Shown piece after piece: positions 50,168 through 59,839 of a stretch of DNA of 64,000 nt; the stretch's first letter is position 1; every line of letters starts with the position of its first letter. The stretch is taken from NCBI RefSeq assembly GCF_017352135.1, contig NZ_CP071454.1, positions 3,311,001 through 3,375,000 of the forward strand, read 5' to 3'. The position numbers and the translations under genes are program-made. The notes under the pieces were generated by a model. That model ran no database searches and had not been told where the DNA came from. It saw only the letters and a program-made list of their open reading frames with translations. This DNA is from Rhizobium lentis (GTDB lineage Bacteria; Pseudomonadota; Alphaproteobacteria; Rhizobiales; Rhizobiaceae).

Positions 50168-50416
50168 TTAAGCGACGACGTAAGGCAGCAGGCCGAGGAA
50201 ACGGGCGCGCTTGATCGCCTGGGCGAGTTCGCGCTGCTTCTTCTGGGAAACGGCCGTGATGCGGGACGGAACGATCTTGCCGCGCTCGGAAATATAGCGC
50301 TGCAGCAGACGCACGTCCTTGTAGTCGATCCGCGGCGCGTTTGCGCCGGAGAACGGGCAGGTCTTGCGGCGGCGATGGAACGGGCGGCGGACCGGAGCGG
50401 AGGAAGTTTCAGCCAT
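50168..50416 (-). CDS. rpsR: 30S ribosomal protein S18
   Basis: 82 residues. The S18 motif is visible in the core ([20 protein letters not shown] and [15 protein letters not shown]). It follows rpsF by 14 bases; S6 and S18 form a heterodimer on the 30S platform. Confidence 0.97.
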   Translation of the reverse strand: MAETSSAPVRRPFHRRRKTCPFSGANAPRIDYKDVRLLQRYISERGKIVPSRITAVSQKKQRELAQAIKRARFLGLLPYVVA

Positions 50417-50430
50417 ATCTCAAATCTCCC

Positions 50431-50895
50431 TTATACACGGTCTTCGCGCGGACGGCGCGGACGGTCTTCACGGTCGCCGAAGCCGCCTTCGCGCGGCGGA
50501 CGCGGGCCGCGGTCGCCGAACTCGCGGCGCGGGCCGCGGTCGCCACCTTCGCGCGGGCCGCGATCGTCGCGGTCGCGCTTCTGCATCATGGCAGACGGAC
50601 CTTCTTCATGCTTCTCGACTGCGATCGTCATGTAGCGAAGAACGTCTTCGCTGATGCGCATCTGGCGTTCCATTTCCTGGATCGCTGCAGCCGGTGCATC
50701 AATGTCCATCAGGGCGTAGTGCGCCTTGCGGTTCTTCTTGATGCGGTAGGTGAGGGACTTGAGGCCCCAGTTCTCGATACGCCCGACCTTACCGCCGTTA
50801 GCTTCGATCACACCCTTGTACTGTTCTACGAGGGCGTCGACCTGCTGGGCGGAAATATCCTGCCGGGCAAGGAATACATGTTCATAAAGAGCCAT
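50431..50895 (-). CDS. rpsF: 30S ribosomal protein S6
   Basis: 154 residues. The S6 domain ([20 protein letters not shown] to about residue 100) is followed by an Arg/Gly/Asp-rich low-complexity tail of about 45 residues with repeated DRGPR-type words. E. coli S6 also has a variable C-terminal tail, glutamylated by RimK, but the tail here is basic rather than acidic. First gene of the operon. Confidence 0.96.
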   Translation of the reverse strand: MALYEHVFLARQDISAQQVDALVEQYKGVIEANGGKVGRIENWGLKSLTYRIKKNRKAHYALMDIDAPAAAIQEMERQMRISEDVLRYMTIAVEKHEEGPSAMMQKRDRDDRGPREGGDRGPRREFGDRGPRPPREGGFGDREDRPRRPREDRV

Positions 50896-51208
50896 GACAG
50901 CTTTGCCTTTCTTGCGTTTGGTTCAACCCGATATTCGGCGGCTAAGCCTCAACGACTGCTCCTGATTGGGCGGACCCAGGCAAGAAAAGCGTTTCCGAGA
51001 CGGTCGAGAGCGGAGACACGGGAGGCTGGAACACTTCCGTTCCGAACGACTTCCACCAGGAAATCGGCCCTCCGTTCAGCCACCAGCCAGAAGACCGGGT
51101 TAACGAACAGCGCGGCTTATACGGATTTTTCGGCGAAAGGCAAGCGCAATCGGACATTCGAACTCGATGCTGCCCAATCGACAGTGCCGGACCGTCAAGA
51201 GAATATGA
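50896..51208. other. Intergenic region upstream of rpsF
   Basis: 313 bases between rpsF and a convergent-facing reductase. It contains the operon promoter (annotated) and an untranslated leader of about 215 bases. The leader could carry autoregulatory structure for the S6:S18 complex, but I cannot identify the motif by eye. Confidence 0.5.
51116..51144 (-). promoter_or_regulatory. Candidate promoter of the rpsF operon
   Basis: On the minus strand CTTGCC (51144-51139) and TATAAG (51121-51116) are separated by 17 bases, close to the alphaproteobacterial sigma-70 consensus CTTGAC-N17-CTATAT. It lies about 220 bases before rpsF, consistent with a long leader for a ribosomal protein operon. Confidence 0.5.
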
Positions 51209-52252
51209 TTACAGCGTCAGCGGATATTGCCGATGCACCTTGGCGATCTCTGCGAGGACGTCGTCCGAAAGCGTCAGGTCGGCCGCGCCGATATCGACCT
51301 TCAACTGCTCCATTGACGTCGCGCCGATGATAACCGAGGTCATGAAGGGCCTCGATCTGCAGAAGGCGAGCGCCATTGCGGCCGGGTCGAGCCCATGTCG
51401 GCGTGCGATCTCCAGATAGGCCTTGGTCGCTGGCTCCTGCAGCGGCTGCAGCCGGCCGCCGAGATCATGGTTGATCGAGCCACGCGAACCCTTCGGCCTG
51501 ACTCCATCGACATATTTGCCAGTCAGGATGCCGCCGGCGAGCGGCGAATAGGCGAGCAGTCCGACATCTTCATGGTGCGAGAGTTCGGCGAGATCGAGGT
51601 CGAAATGGCGATAGAGCAGATTATATTCGTTCTGGACGGTTGCGACGCGCGGCAGGCCCTTCTGTTCGGAGAGCGTCAGGTATTTCTGTATGCCCCAAGT
51701 GGTCTCGTTGGAAAGGCCGATCGCGCGGATCTTGCCTTCCTTCACCAGTGCGCCGAGCGTTTCAAGGATATCGAGCATGTTGGCCACGGCCTCTTCTCGA
51801 GCCTGCTTGAACGGATTGTAGCTCCAGTTCTGACGGAAATGGAAATGGCCGCGGTTCGGCCAGTGGATCTGGTACAGGTCGATATAGTCGGTCTTCAGTC
51901 GCGTCAGGCTGGCCTCAAGCGCCAGGCGAATGTTCTTGGCATCCGCGCCTTCGCCGCCGCGTATGTAGTCGCGACCGGGGCCTGCCACCTTGGTGGCGAG
52001 CACGATCTCACTGCGTTTGCCTGATTTGCTGAACCAGCTGCCGATATAGTCCTCGGTCCAGCCCTGTGTTTCGGCCGAGACCGGCGTCGTCGGATAAAGC
52101 TCGGCGGTATCGAAGAAATTGACGCCCTTCTCGACGGCATAATCCATCTGCGCATGAGCGTCGGTTTCGCTGTTTTGCGAACCCCACGTCATGGTGCCAA
52201 GGCAAATTTCTGAAACGGAGATGTCCGTGCGGCCGAGTGAATTATACTTCAT
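51209..52252 (-). CDS. Aldo/keto reductase, Tas-like
   Basis: 347 residues from the ATG at 52252. The AKR motifs are FFDTAELYP (Asp and Tyr of the catalytic tetrad), ATKVAGPG (Lys) and IYQIHWPNRG (His). The insertion RGHFHFRQNWSYNPFKQ and overall form are those of E. coli Tas proteins. NADPH-dependent; substrate unknown. The gene is divergent from fabD. Confidence 0.9.
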   Translation of the reverse strand: MKYNSLGRTDISVSEICLGTMTWGSQNSETDAHAQMDYAVEKGVNFFDTAELYPTTPVSAETQGWTEDYIGSWFSKSGKRSEIVLATKVAGPGRDYIRGGEGADAKNIRLALEASLTRLKTDYIDLYQIHWPNRGHFHFRQNWSYNPFKQAREEAVANMLDILETLGALVKEGKIRAIGLSNETTWGIQKYLTLSEQKGLPRVATVQNEYNLLYRHFDLDLAELSHHEDVGLLAYSPLAGGILTGKYVDGVRPKGSRGSINHDLGGRLQPLQEPATKAYLEIARRHGLDPAAMALAFCRSRPFMTSVIIGATSMEQLKVDIGAADLTLSDDVLAEIAKVHRQYPLTL

Positions 52253-52459
52253 GGAAAAACCTTGAGAGCGATCTTGAGGTAGAAGCCTTGGGAAGTGCCC
52301 GCGCAAATCTAGGCCGGATTTGAAGGAGCGCAAGAGCAAAACCGTGCTTTTGTGCCGGTGCGAAAGGCTTTGCAGAGAACGGGCCGCCACTTGACTCTAC
52401 GGTAAAGAATGTCAATTGGAGGCAAAATAGCCGCAACAGGCGCAACCAGGGATACGAGA

Positions 52460-53404
52460 ATGACCATCGCTTTCACTTTTCCGGGCCAGGGCAGTCAGGC
52501 CGTCGGCATGGGCAAGGATCTCGCCGAAAATTTTGCGGAGGCCCGCGCCGTTTTCGACGAGGTTGACGAGGCGCTCGGTGAAAAGCTCTCGGATGTCATG
52601 TTCAACGGTCCCGAGGACACGCTGACTTTGACGGCGAATGCTCAGCCGGCCTTGATGGCCGTCTCGATCGCCGTCGTTCGCGTGCTTGAGGCCAAGGGGC
52701 TGAATCTGAAGTCCAAGGTCGCCTACGTCGCCGGCCATTCGCTCGGCGAATATTCGGCGCTCTGCGCCGCGGGTAGCTTTTCGCTCGCTGACACCGCGCG
52801 GCTGCTGCGCACCCGCGGCAATGCCATGCAGGCGGCCGTTCCCGTCGGCGTCGGCGCCATGGCGGCGATCATCGGTCTCGAACATGCCGACGTCGTCGCT
52901 GTGTGTGAGGCGGCGGCCGCAGGCGGTGCCTGCCAGATCGCCAACGACAATGGCGGCGGCCAGATTGTGATTTCAGGCGAGAAGGCGGCTGTCGAAAAGG
53001 CGGCCGGCCTTGCCACCGACAAGGGCGCCAAGCGCGCCATCCTGCTGCCGGTTTCGGCTCCTTTCCATTCGTCCCTGATGGCACCCGCGGCCGAAGCGAT
53101 GCGTGAGGCGCTGGCCGGCGTGAAGAAGGCCGATCCAGTCGTGCCGCTCATCGCCAATGTCCGCGCTGCTCCGGTCACCAATGCCGAGGAGATCGCGGCA
53201 CTTCTCGTCGAGCAGGTCACAGGGCAGGTCCGCTGGCGCGAGACGGTGGAATGGTTTGCCGGAAACGGCGTCACGACGCTTTATGAACTCGGCTCCGGCA
53301 AGGTGCTGACTGGCCTTGCCCGCCGCATCGACAAGACGATCAACGGCATCTCCGTCGGCGGGCCGGCGGATATCGACGCGGCTGTTGCCGCCCTCATGGC
53401 CTGA
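52460..53404 (+). CDS. fabD: Malonyl-CoA-acyl carrier protein transacylase
   Basis: Loads malonyl groups onto ACP. 314 residues from the ATG at 52460 (MTIAFTFPGQGSQAVGMGKD). The nucleophile Ser94 lies in GHSLGEYSA and the catalytic His in SAPFHSSLM. First gene of the fabD-fabG-acpP-fabF cluster. Confidence 0.97.
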   Translation: MTIAFTFPGQGSQAVGMGKDLAENFAEARAVFDEVDEALGEKLSDVMFNGPEDTLTLTANAQPALMAVSIAVVRVLEAKGLNLKSKVAYVAGHSLGEYSALCAAGSFSLADTARLLRTRGNAMQAAVPVGVGAMAAIIGLEHADVVAVCEAAAAGGACQIANDNGGGQIVISGEKAAVEKAAGLATDKGAKRAILLPVSAPFHSSLMAPAAEAMREALAGVKKADPVVPLIANVRAAPVTNAEEIAALLVEQVTGQVRWRETVEWFAGNGVTTLYELGSGKVLTGLARRIDKTINGISVGGPADIDAAVAALMA

Positions 53405-53434
53405 TTGATATCTCCAGATATAAGGAACGTTTCC

Positions 53435-54172
53435 ATGTTCGATCTTTCCGGCCGCAAGGCTCTCGTCACTGGCGCATCGGGCGGTATCGGCGAGGAAATC
53501 GCCCGTCTTCTGCATCAACAGGGCGCGACCGTCGGCCTGCACGGCACCCGCGTCGAGAAGCTGGAGGCGCTGGCGGCCGAACTCGGTGAGCGGGTGAAGA
53601 TCTTCCCGGCGAACCTGTCGGACCGCGATGAGGTGAAGGCGCTCGGCCAGAAGGCCGAAGCCGATCTCGAAGGCGTCGATATCCTCGTCAACAATGCCGG
53701 GATCACCAAGGACGGCCTCTTCGTGCGCATGAGCGACGAGGATTGGGACGCGGTCCTCGAGGTCAACCTGACGGCGACCTTCCGCCTGACGCGCGAATTG
53801 ACGCATCCGATGATGCGCCGCCGCTATGGCCGCATCATCAACATCACCTCCGTCGTCGGCGTCACCGGCAACCCTGGCCAGGCCAATTACTGCGCCTCCA
53901 AGGCCGGCATGATCGGCTTCACCAAGTCGCTGGCGCAGGAGATCGCCACCCGCAACGTGACCGTCAATTGCGTGGCGCCGGGTTTCATCGAAAGCGCCAT
54001 GACTGGCAAGCTGAACGACAAGCAGAAGGAAGCGATCATGGGGGCGATCCCGATGAAGCGCATGGGCACGGGGGGCGAGGTCGCTTCGGCCGTTGCTTAC
54101 CTCGCATCCTCCGAGGCCGCCTACATGACTGGCCAGACGCTGCACGTTAACGGCGGCATGGCGATGATCTGA
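53435..54172 (+). CDS. fabG: 3-oxoacyl-ACP reductase
   Basis: 245 residues from the ATG at 53435, 30 bases after fabD; a TTG at 53405 is in frame but unlikely. Classical SDR motifs are TGASGGIG (12-19), NNAG, the catalytic Ser in NITSVVG and YCASKAG. Reduces the 3-keto group in fatty-acid elongation using NADPH. Confidence 0.97.
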   Translation: MFDLSGRKALVTGASGGIGEEIARLLHQQGATVGLHGTRVEKLEALAAELGERVKIFPANLSDRDEVKALGQKAEADLEGVDILVNNAGITKDGLFVRMSDEDWDAVLEVNLTATFRLTRELTHPMMRRRYGRIINITSVVGVTGNPGQANYCASKAGMIGFTKSLAQEIATRNVTVNCVAPGFIESAMTGKLNDKQKEAIMGAIPMKRMGTGGEVASAVAYLASSEAAYMTGQTLHVNGGMAMI

Positions 54173-54459
54173 AACGACAAACTGGTGGCATCGGGATATT
54201 TCCCGCAATAGCATGTTGAGCAATCACGAAGCGTTGATTTTCTGGCTTTGCGGCAGACTTAAACCATGTTAAGCGGGCCATGACTGTGAACAGTCGTCCC
54301 GAGATAGCAGACGAACCGGCCGGCTTTTTGCAAGCCTGGGACATCTCTGAAGCCGGGTAAACGAGTTTGCCGAGGATGTCTGAAAACATCGCAGGCTGAA
54401 ACAGGGTTAGGAGTGCCGCAACGGCATTCCGATCAGGACATAAGGTCGAGGAAACCGAC

Positions 54460-54696
54460 ATGAGCGATATCGCAGAACGCGTAAAGAAAATTGTTATTGA
54501 TCATCTTGGCGTCGATGCCGACAAGGTCGTCGAGAGCGCCAGCTTTATCGACGATCTGGGCGCTGACTCGCTCGACACGGTCGAACTTGTCATGGCTTTC
54601 GAAGAAGAATTCGGCGTTGAAATTCCTGACGACGCTGCCGACTCGATCCTGACAGTCGGCGATGCAGTGAAGTTTATCGAGAAGGCCCAGGCCTGA
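54460..54696 (+). CDS. acpP: Acyl carrier protein
   Basis: 78 residues, acidic. The 4'-phosphopantetheine attachment site is Ser37 in [12 protein letters not shown]. It carries growing acyl chains for fatty-acid synthesis. It lies 287 bases after fabG, leaving room for its own strong promoter, and is followed by a terminator. Confidence 0.98.
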   Translation: MSDIAERVKKIVIDHLGVDADKVVESASFIDDLGADSLDTVELVMAFEEEFGVEIPDDAADSILTVGDAVKFIEKAQA

Positions 54697-54711
54697 TCCT
54701 GTATAATTGAG

Positions 54712-54744
54712 AAAGGGCGGGCCTGGAGTCCGCCCTTTTCTTTT
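54712..54744 (+). terminator. Rho-independent terminator after acpP
   Basis: AAAGGGCGG (54712-54720) pairs with CCGCCCTTT (54730-54738), followed by TCTTTT. It lies 15 bases after the acpP stop and likely limits read-through into fabF, so acpP can be expressed more strongly. Confidence 0.88.
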
Positions 54745-54789
54745 CGGCATATTTCTCCATAGAACATAAGAGAACGGGGAAAGCACGCG

Positions 54790-56052
54790 ATGAGACGAGT
54801 CGTCATCACCGGTACCGGCATGGTATCACCCTTGGGATGCGGAACAGAGGTGACGTGGTCTCGGCTGCTTGCCGGCCAGAACGGCGCCCGTTTGGTCACC
54901 GAATTCGAGGTCGACGACCTTCCCGCCAAGATCGCCTGCCGTATCCCGCTCGGTGATGGTACCGACGGCACCTTCAATGTCGACCAATGGATGGAGCCGA
55001 AGGAGCAGCGCAAGGTCGATCCCTTCATCATCTACGGCATGGCCGCCGCCGACATGGCGCTTGCCGACGCAGGCTGGCATCCCGAGACCGATGAGGAGCA
55101 GATCGCGACCGGCGTGCTGATCGGCTCCGGCATCGGTGGCATCGAAGGCATTGTCGAGGCGGGCTACACCCTGCGTGACAAAGGACCGCGCCGCATCTCC
55201 CCCTTCTTCATTCCCGGACGCCTGATCAATCTTGTCTCCGGCCAGGTTTCGATCCGCCACAAGCTGCGCGGACCCAATCATTCGGTGGTTACCGCTTGCT
55301 CGACGGGTGCGCATGCGATCGGCGATGCCGCACGGCTGATTGCGCTTGGCGATGCCGACGTCATGGTCGCCGGCGGCACGGAATCTCCTGTCAGCCGCAT
55401 TTCGCTCGCAGGCTTCGCCGCCTGCAAGGCGCTGTCGACCCAGCACAATGACGAACCGCAGAAGGCTTCGCGCCCCTATGACCGCGATCGCGACGGCTTC
55501 GTCATGGGTGAGGGCGCCGGCATCGTCGTGCTCGAAGAACTGGAGCACGCCCAGGCGCGCGGCGCCAAGATCTACGCTGAGGTCGTCGGTTACGGCCTGT
55601 CGGGCGACGCCTACCACATCACCGCGCCCTCCGAAGACGGCGAGGGTGCCGGCCGCTGCATGGCGATGGCGCTGAAGCGCGCAGGGTTGACGCCGGCCGA
55701 TATCGATTACATCAACGCCCACGGCACTTCGACCATGGCCGACACGATCGAGCTTGGGGCGGTCGAGCGCCTGGTCGGCAATGCGGCATCGAAGATCTCT
55801 ATGTCCTCGACCAAGTCGGCGACAGGCCATCTTCTCGGTGCTGCCGGCGCGATCGAGGCGATCTTCGCCACGCTCGCCATCCGTGACAATATCGCGCCGC
55901 CGACGCTCAATCTCGACAATCCCGAACGCGAGACGGCGATCGATCTTGTTCCGCACAAGGCGCGTGAGCGAGAAATCAACGTGGCCCTGTCCAATTCGTT
56001 CGGATTCGGCGGCACGAACGCATCGCTCGTGCTGCGCCGTTACGTGCAATAA
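54790..56052 (+). CDS. fabF: Beta-ketoacyl-ACP synthase II
   Basis: 420 residues. Condenses malonyl-ACP with acyl-ACP. The active-site Cys170 lies in VTACSTGAHAIG; catalytic histidines are in INAHGTSTM and SATGHLLGAAG. Length and motifs match FabF. It is followed by mltG after a gap of 131 bases. Confidence 0.96.
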   Translation: MRRVVITGTGMVSPLGCGTEVTWSRLLAGQNGARLVTEFEVDDLPAKIACRIPLGDGTDGTFNVDQWMEPKEQRKVDPFIIYGMAAADMALADAGWHPETDEEQIATGVLIGSGIGGIEGIVEAGYTLRDKGPRRISPFFIPGRLINLVSGQVSIRHKLRGPNHSVVTACSTGAHAIGDAARLIALGDADVMVAGGTESPVSRISLAGFAACKALSTQHNDEPQKASRPYDRDRDGFVMGEGAGIVVLEELEHAQARGAKIYAEVVGYGLSGDAYHITAPSEDGEGAGRCMAMALKRAGLTPADIDYINAHGTSTMADTIELGAVERLVGNAASKISMSSTKSATGHLLGAAGAIEAIFATLAIRDNIAPPTLNLDNPERETAIDLVPHKAREREINVALSNSFGFGGTNASLVLRRYVQ

Positions 56053-56183
56053 GGGTCCCGCCGCAGCAGGCCGTGAGAAGGCACAACGACCGGCAGCGGC
56101 TTCGTTGAACGGCGGCAGAACCTGCTTTTGCCGCATTGCTTCGCGAAATAGCGGAATGAGGGCCAAGTTTTAGAGGATTGCCG

Positions 56184-57401
56184 GTGAGCGATACGACGAA
56201 CCAGAGCAACGACACCCAGGCGCAGAAGGGACCGATCATCCCGAAGTCGCCGAACGAAGCCCTGCGTCCGGAACGTGTTCCGGAGCCGCCGAAGCGCTCC
56301 AAGAACGCCCGCAGCCAGATCGTCCTTTTCCTGAACTTCATCATGACGATGGCGGTCCTGGTCTGCGTCGTCGCGGTTATCGCCTTCTACTACGCGACCT
56401 CGACCTATCAGGGCCCGGGTCCGCTGCAGACGAACACCAATTTCATTGTCCGTAACGGTGCGGGGCTGGCTGAAATCGCCTCGAACCTTGAGCGCAATTC
56501 GATCATCTCCGATGCCCGCATCTTTCGATATCTCACGGCAACGCACCTGTCCGCCGGCGAGAGCCTGAAGGCCGGTGAATACGAGATCAAGGCGAGAGCC
56601 TCCATGAGCGATATCATGGAGCTGTTGAAATCGGGCAAGTCCATTCTCTATTCGGTCTCCTTCCCTGAAGGATTGACGGTTCGTCAGATGTTCGACCGCC
56701 TGCTGCAGGATCCGGTGCTGGAGGGCGACCTTCCGGCCGCGCTGCCGGCCGAAGGCAGCCTGCGCCCGGATACCTACAAGTTCTCGCGCGGCACCAAGCG
56801 CGCGGAAATCATCGAACAGATGGCGGCTGCGCAGCAGAAGCTCGTCGATCAGATATGGGACAAGCGTGACTCGACGCTGCCGCTGCGCTCCAAAGAGGAA
56901 TTCGTGACGCTCGCTTCGATCGTCGAGAAGGAAACCGGCGTTCCCGACGAGCGGGCTCATGTCGCTTCCGTTTTCCTCAACCGGCTCGGCAAAGGCATGC
57001 GCCTGCAGTCCGATCCGACGATCATCTACGGGCTCTTCGGTGGCGAGGGAAAGCCGGCCGACCGTCCGATCTACCAGTCGGACCTGAAGCGCGACACGCC
57101 ATACAATACCTATGTTATCAAGGGCCTGCCGCCGACGCCGATCGCCAATCCCGGCAAGGATGCGCTGGAAGCCGTCGCCAACCCTTGGAAAACCCAGGAT
57201 CTCTATTTCGTCGCGGACGGCACTGGCGGCCACGTTTTTGCGGCGACGCTCGAGGAGCACAATGCCAACGTCAAACGCTGGCGCAAACTTGAGGCCGACA
57301 AGGGGTCGGACCCGAACATCGTCGTCGACGGCCAGCCGGAAGAGCAGCCGGGCGAAAACGGCGCGTCCGTCGTGCCGCCGAAGAAAAAGAAGATCAACTG
57401 A
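56184..57401 (+). CDS. mltG: Endolytic murein transglycosylase MltG
   Basis: 405 residues from a GTG at 56184 after AGAGGATT; a TTG two codons earlier is possible. A cytoplasmic N-terminus precedes one transmembrane segment (about 46-70), a LysM-like region and the YceG catalytic domain with LASIVEKETGVPDER (catalytic Glu at about 248-250) and QSDPTIIYG. It cuts nascent glycan strands. Placement before yicC and gmk is common in rhizobia. Confidence 0.94.
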   Translation: MSDTTNQSNDTQAQKGPIIPKSPNEALRPERVPEPPKRSKNARSQIVLFLNFIMTMAVLVCVVAVIAFYYATSTYQGPGPLQTNTNFIVRNGAGLAEIASNLERNSIISDARIFRYLTATHLSAGESLKAGEYEIKARASMSDIMELLKSGKSILYSVSFPEGLTVRQMFDRLLQDPVLEGDLPAALPAEGSLRPDTYKFSRGTKRAEIIEQMAAAQQKLVDQIWDKRDSTLPLRSKEEFVTLASIVEKETGVPDERAHVASVFLNRLGKGMRLQSDPTIIYGLFGGEGKPADRPIYQSDLKRDTPYNTYVIKGLPPTPIANPGKDALEAVANPWKTQDLYFVADGTGGHVFAATLEEHNANVKRWRKLEADKGSDPNIVVDGQPEEQPGENGASVVPPKKKKIN

Positions 57402-57421
57402 CAGGTTTCGGGGAGGCTCGC

Positions 57422-58309
57422 ATGGCTCTGCAGTCCATGACCGGTTTTGCGCGGCGCGAAGGAACGAGCGGCCGTTGGCGCTGGGCATGGGAGCTACGCT
57501 CGGTCAACGGTAAAGGTTTCGACCTGCGCCTGCGCCTGCCGCCCGGCCTCGAACGCATGGAGGCGGAGGTTCGCCGCCTTGCCGGCGAAAGCTTCAGCCG
57601 CGGCAACCTGCAGGCATCGCTATCGGTCACCGCCGATGAGAACCGTTTCGAGGCGGTGCTGAACAGGCAAGCGCTGGCTGCGGTGCTTGCCATGCGCGAG
57701 CAGCTGGTGGACATGATCGACCCGGCGCCGTTGAAGCTCGATACGCTGCTTCAGGTGCGCGGTATCGTCGAGTTCCGTGAAGGCGAGGATAGCGAGGAGG
57801 CGCTTGCCGCCCGTGATGCCGATATTGCCGCCGGCCTCTCGGCCGCGCTTGCCGATCTTCGGGCGATGCGGGAACAGGAAGGCGCGGCGCTCTCCCGCAT
57901 TCTTCTCGATCACGTCGCGACGATCGAGGGCCTGACGCGGACGATCGAGGGGGACCCTTCGCGATCACTGCCGGAAATCGCCTCCCGGCTTGCGGCACAG
58001 GTCGCCCTGTTGATGGACGGCATGGCCGCGCTCGATCGCGACAGGCTGCACGCCGAGGCAGCACTGCTGGCGACCAAGGCGGACCTGCGCGAAGAAATCG
58101 ACCGCCTGAAGGCGCATATCGCCGCCGCGCGCGATCTCCTGGTAAAAGGTGGACCTGCCGGGCGTCGGCTGGACTTCCTTGCACAGGAATTTAACCGCGA
58201 ATCGAATACCATCTGCTCGAAGTCGAACGCCTCGGCGGTCACTGCCGCCGGCATCGAGCTGAAAGTCGTGATCGACCAGTTCCGCGAGCAGGTCCAGAAT
58301 TTGGAGTAG
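57422..58309 (+). CDS. yicC: YicC-family endoribonuclease
   Basis: 295 residues starting MALQSMTGFARREG, the family hallmark. The C-terminus FNRESNTICSKSNA and FREQVQNLE are also conserved. E. coli YicC is an endoribonuclease that acts on small RNAs. It lies 20 bases after mltG and 3 bases before gmk, so the three are one operon. Confidence 0.93.
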   Translation: MALQSMTGFARREGTSGRWRWAWELRSVNGKGFDLRLRLPPGLERMEAEVRRLAGESFSRGNLQASLSVTADENRFEAVLNRQALAAVLAMREQLVDMIDPAPLKLDTLLQVRGIVEFREGEDSEEALAARDADIAAGLSAALADLRAMREQEGAALSRILLDHVATIEGLTRTIEGDPSRSLPEIASRLAAQVALLMDGMAALDRDRLHAEAALLATKADLREEIDRLKAHIAAARDLLVKGGPAGRRLDFLAQEFNRESNTICSKSNASAVTAAGIELKVVIDQFREQVQNLE

Positions 58310-58312
58310 GAC

Positions 58313-58975
58313 ATGAAACCGGCGAAATCCTCGCCCGTGCAGATCGCCCGCCGCGGTCTGATGCTTGTCATCTCGTCGCCGTCGGGCGCCGGCAAGTCCA
58401 CCATTGCGCGCACGCTTCTGGAGACCGACAAGCATATCGGCCTCTCCGTCAGCGTCACCACGCGCCAGCGCCGCCCGAGCGAGGTGGAAGGCGTGCATTA
58501 CCACTTCAAGAGTGTGCGCGAATTCGAGCGGCTACGCGATAGCGACGCGCTGCTCGAATGGGCCGAGGTGCATGGCAATTTCTACGGCACGCCGCGCGAG
58601 CCGGTGGAGCAGGCCATGGCCGAAGGCCGCGACATGCTCTTCGATATCGATTGGCAGGGCGCCCAGCAGCTGCAGGAGAAGATGTCGGCTGACGTCGTCT
58701 CGATCTTCGTGCTGCCGCCGACCATGACGGAGCTCCAGTCGCGGCTGCACCGTCGGGCCGAGGATTCCGAGGAGGTCATTCAGACGCGCCTGGCCAACAG
58801 CCGCGCCGAGATCGCCCACTGGCGCGAATATGATTATGTCATCGTCAATGACGATCTCAACACCGCCTTCGACGCCGTCCAGTCGATCGTCAAGGCCGAA
58901 CGCCTGCGCCGCGACCGCCGCCACGGCATGTTCGATTTCGTTCGCGAGCTGCTGGAAGAGACGCCGTCTCTCTAA
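58313..58975 (+). CDS. gmk: Guanylate kinase
   Basis: 220 residues. Phosphorylates GMP to GDP. The P-loop [10 protein letters not shown] is at residues 21-30, and the GMP-binding region is [17 protein letters not shown]. It is the last gene of the operon and is convergent with rsmA. Confidence 0.97.
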   Translation: MKPAKSSPVQIARRGLMLVISSPSGAGKSTIARTLLETDKHIGLSVSVTTRQRRPSEVEGVHYHFKSVREFERLRDSDALLEWAEVHGNFYGTPREPVEQAMAEGRDMLFDIDWQGAQQLQEKMSADVVSIFVLPPTMTELQSRLHRRAEDSEEVIQTRLANSRAEIAHWREYDYVIVNDDLNTAFDAVQSIVKAERLRRDRRHGMFDFVRELLEETPSL

Positions 58976-59011
58976 GGCTCGCCCTTTGTGCCTCCAACAG
59001 GAGAGCTGCCG

Positions 59012-59839
59012 TTAAAGGCTATTTGCGAGAAGGCAAAATTCTTCGACTGAGAGGGTCTCCGCTCGCCGCGCCGGATCGATCCCCGCCTTGATGAGGAGGC
59101 TCTCGCCGCCGAGTGGCTTCAGACTCTGGCGCAGCATCTTGCGGCGCTGGCCGAAGGCGGCCTGCGTTACTTTTTCCAGATTGGCGACGGAGCAGGGGAC
59201 AGGGCTCGCCCTGGGGACAAGATGCACCACTGTTGAAGTTACCTTCGGCGGCGGCGTGAAGGCTTGCGGCGGTACGTCGAAGGCCATGCGGGCCTCAGTG
59301 CGCCAACCGCAGAGCACGCCGAGACGGCCGTAATGGTCGTCGTCCTCGCTGGCGACGATCCGCTCGCCGACTTCCTTCTGAAACATCAGTGTCAGCGATT
59401 GCCAGAATGGCGGCCAGGCCTTCGGCAGCAGCCAGTTGACCAGCAGCTGTGTGCCGACATTATAGGGCAGGTTGGCGATGATCTTGACGGGGCCTTCCGG
59501 CGCCAGGGCCTCGAAATCCGTCTTCAGCGCATCGCCTTCGATCACCTCCAGCCGGCCGGGATAGTGATCGGCGACCTCGGCAAGTGCCGGCAGGCAGCGC
59601 GTGTCCCGTTCGACGGCGATCACCTTCCTGGCGCCGAGCGCCAGGATCGCGCGGGTGAGCCCGCCGGGGCCGGGACCGACTTCGAAAACAGTGGTCTCTT
59701 CGAGCGCGCCTGCCGTGCGGGCGACCTTCTGCGTCAGGTTGAGATCCAGCAGGAAGTTCTGCCCGAGCGCTTTGCGCGCATCGAGGCCGTGACGCTGAAT
59801 GACGTCGCGAAGCGGCGGCAGGCCATCGAGTGCTGCCAT
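59012..59839 (-). CDS. rsmA: 16S rRNA dimethyladenosine transferase
   Basis: 275 residues. Dimethylates two adjacent adenines near the 3' end of 16S rRNA. SAM-binding motif [16 protein letters not shown] (GPGPGG at 55-60) and catalytic NLPYNV are present. The ATG overlaps the pdxA stop as TGATG, the classic pdxA-rsmA coupling. Confidence 0.96.
   Translation of the reverse strand: MAALDGLPPLRDVIQRHGLDARKALGQNFLLDLNLTQKVARTAGALEETTVFEVGPGPGGLTRAILALGARKVIAVERDTRCLPALAEVADHYPGRLEVIEGDALKTDFEALAPEGPVKIIANLPYNVGTQLLVNWLLPKAWPPFWQSLTLMFQKEVGERIVASEDDDHYGRLGVLCGWRTEARMAFDVPPQAFTPPPKVTSTVVHLVPRASPVPCSVANLEKVTQAAFGQRRKMLRQSLKPLGGESLLIKAGIDPARRAETLSVEEFCLLANSL

Noticed and set aside
54826..56166. Open frame of 446 codons on the - strand
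   Set aside because: Antisense shadow of fabF, which is unambiguous.
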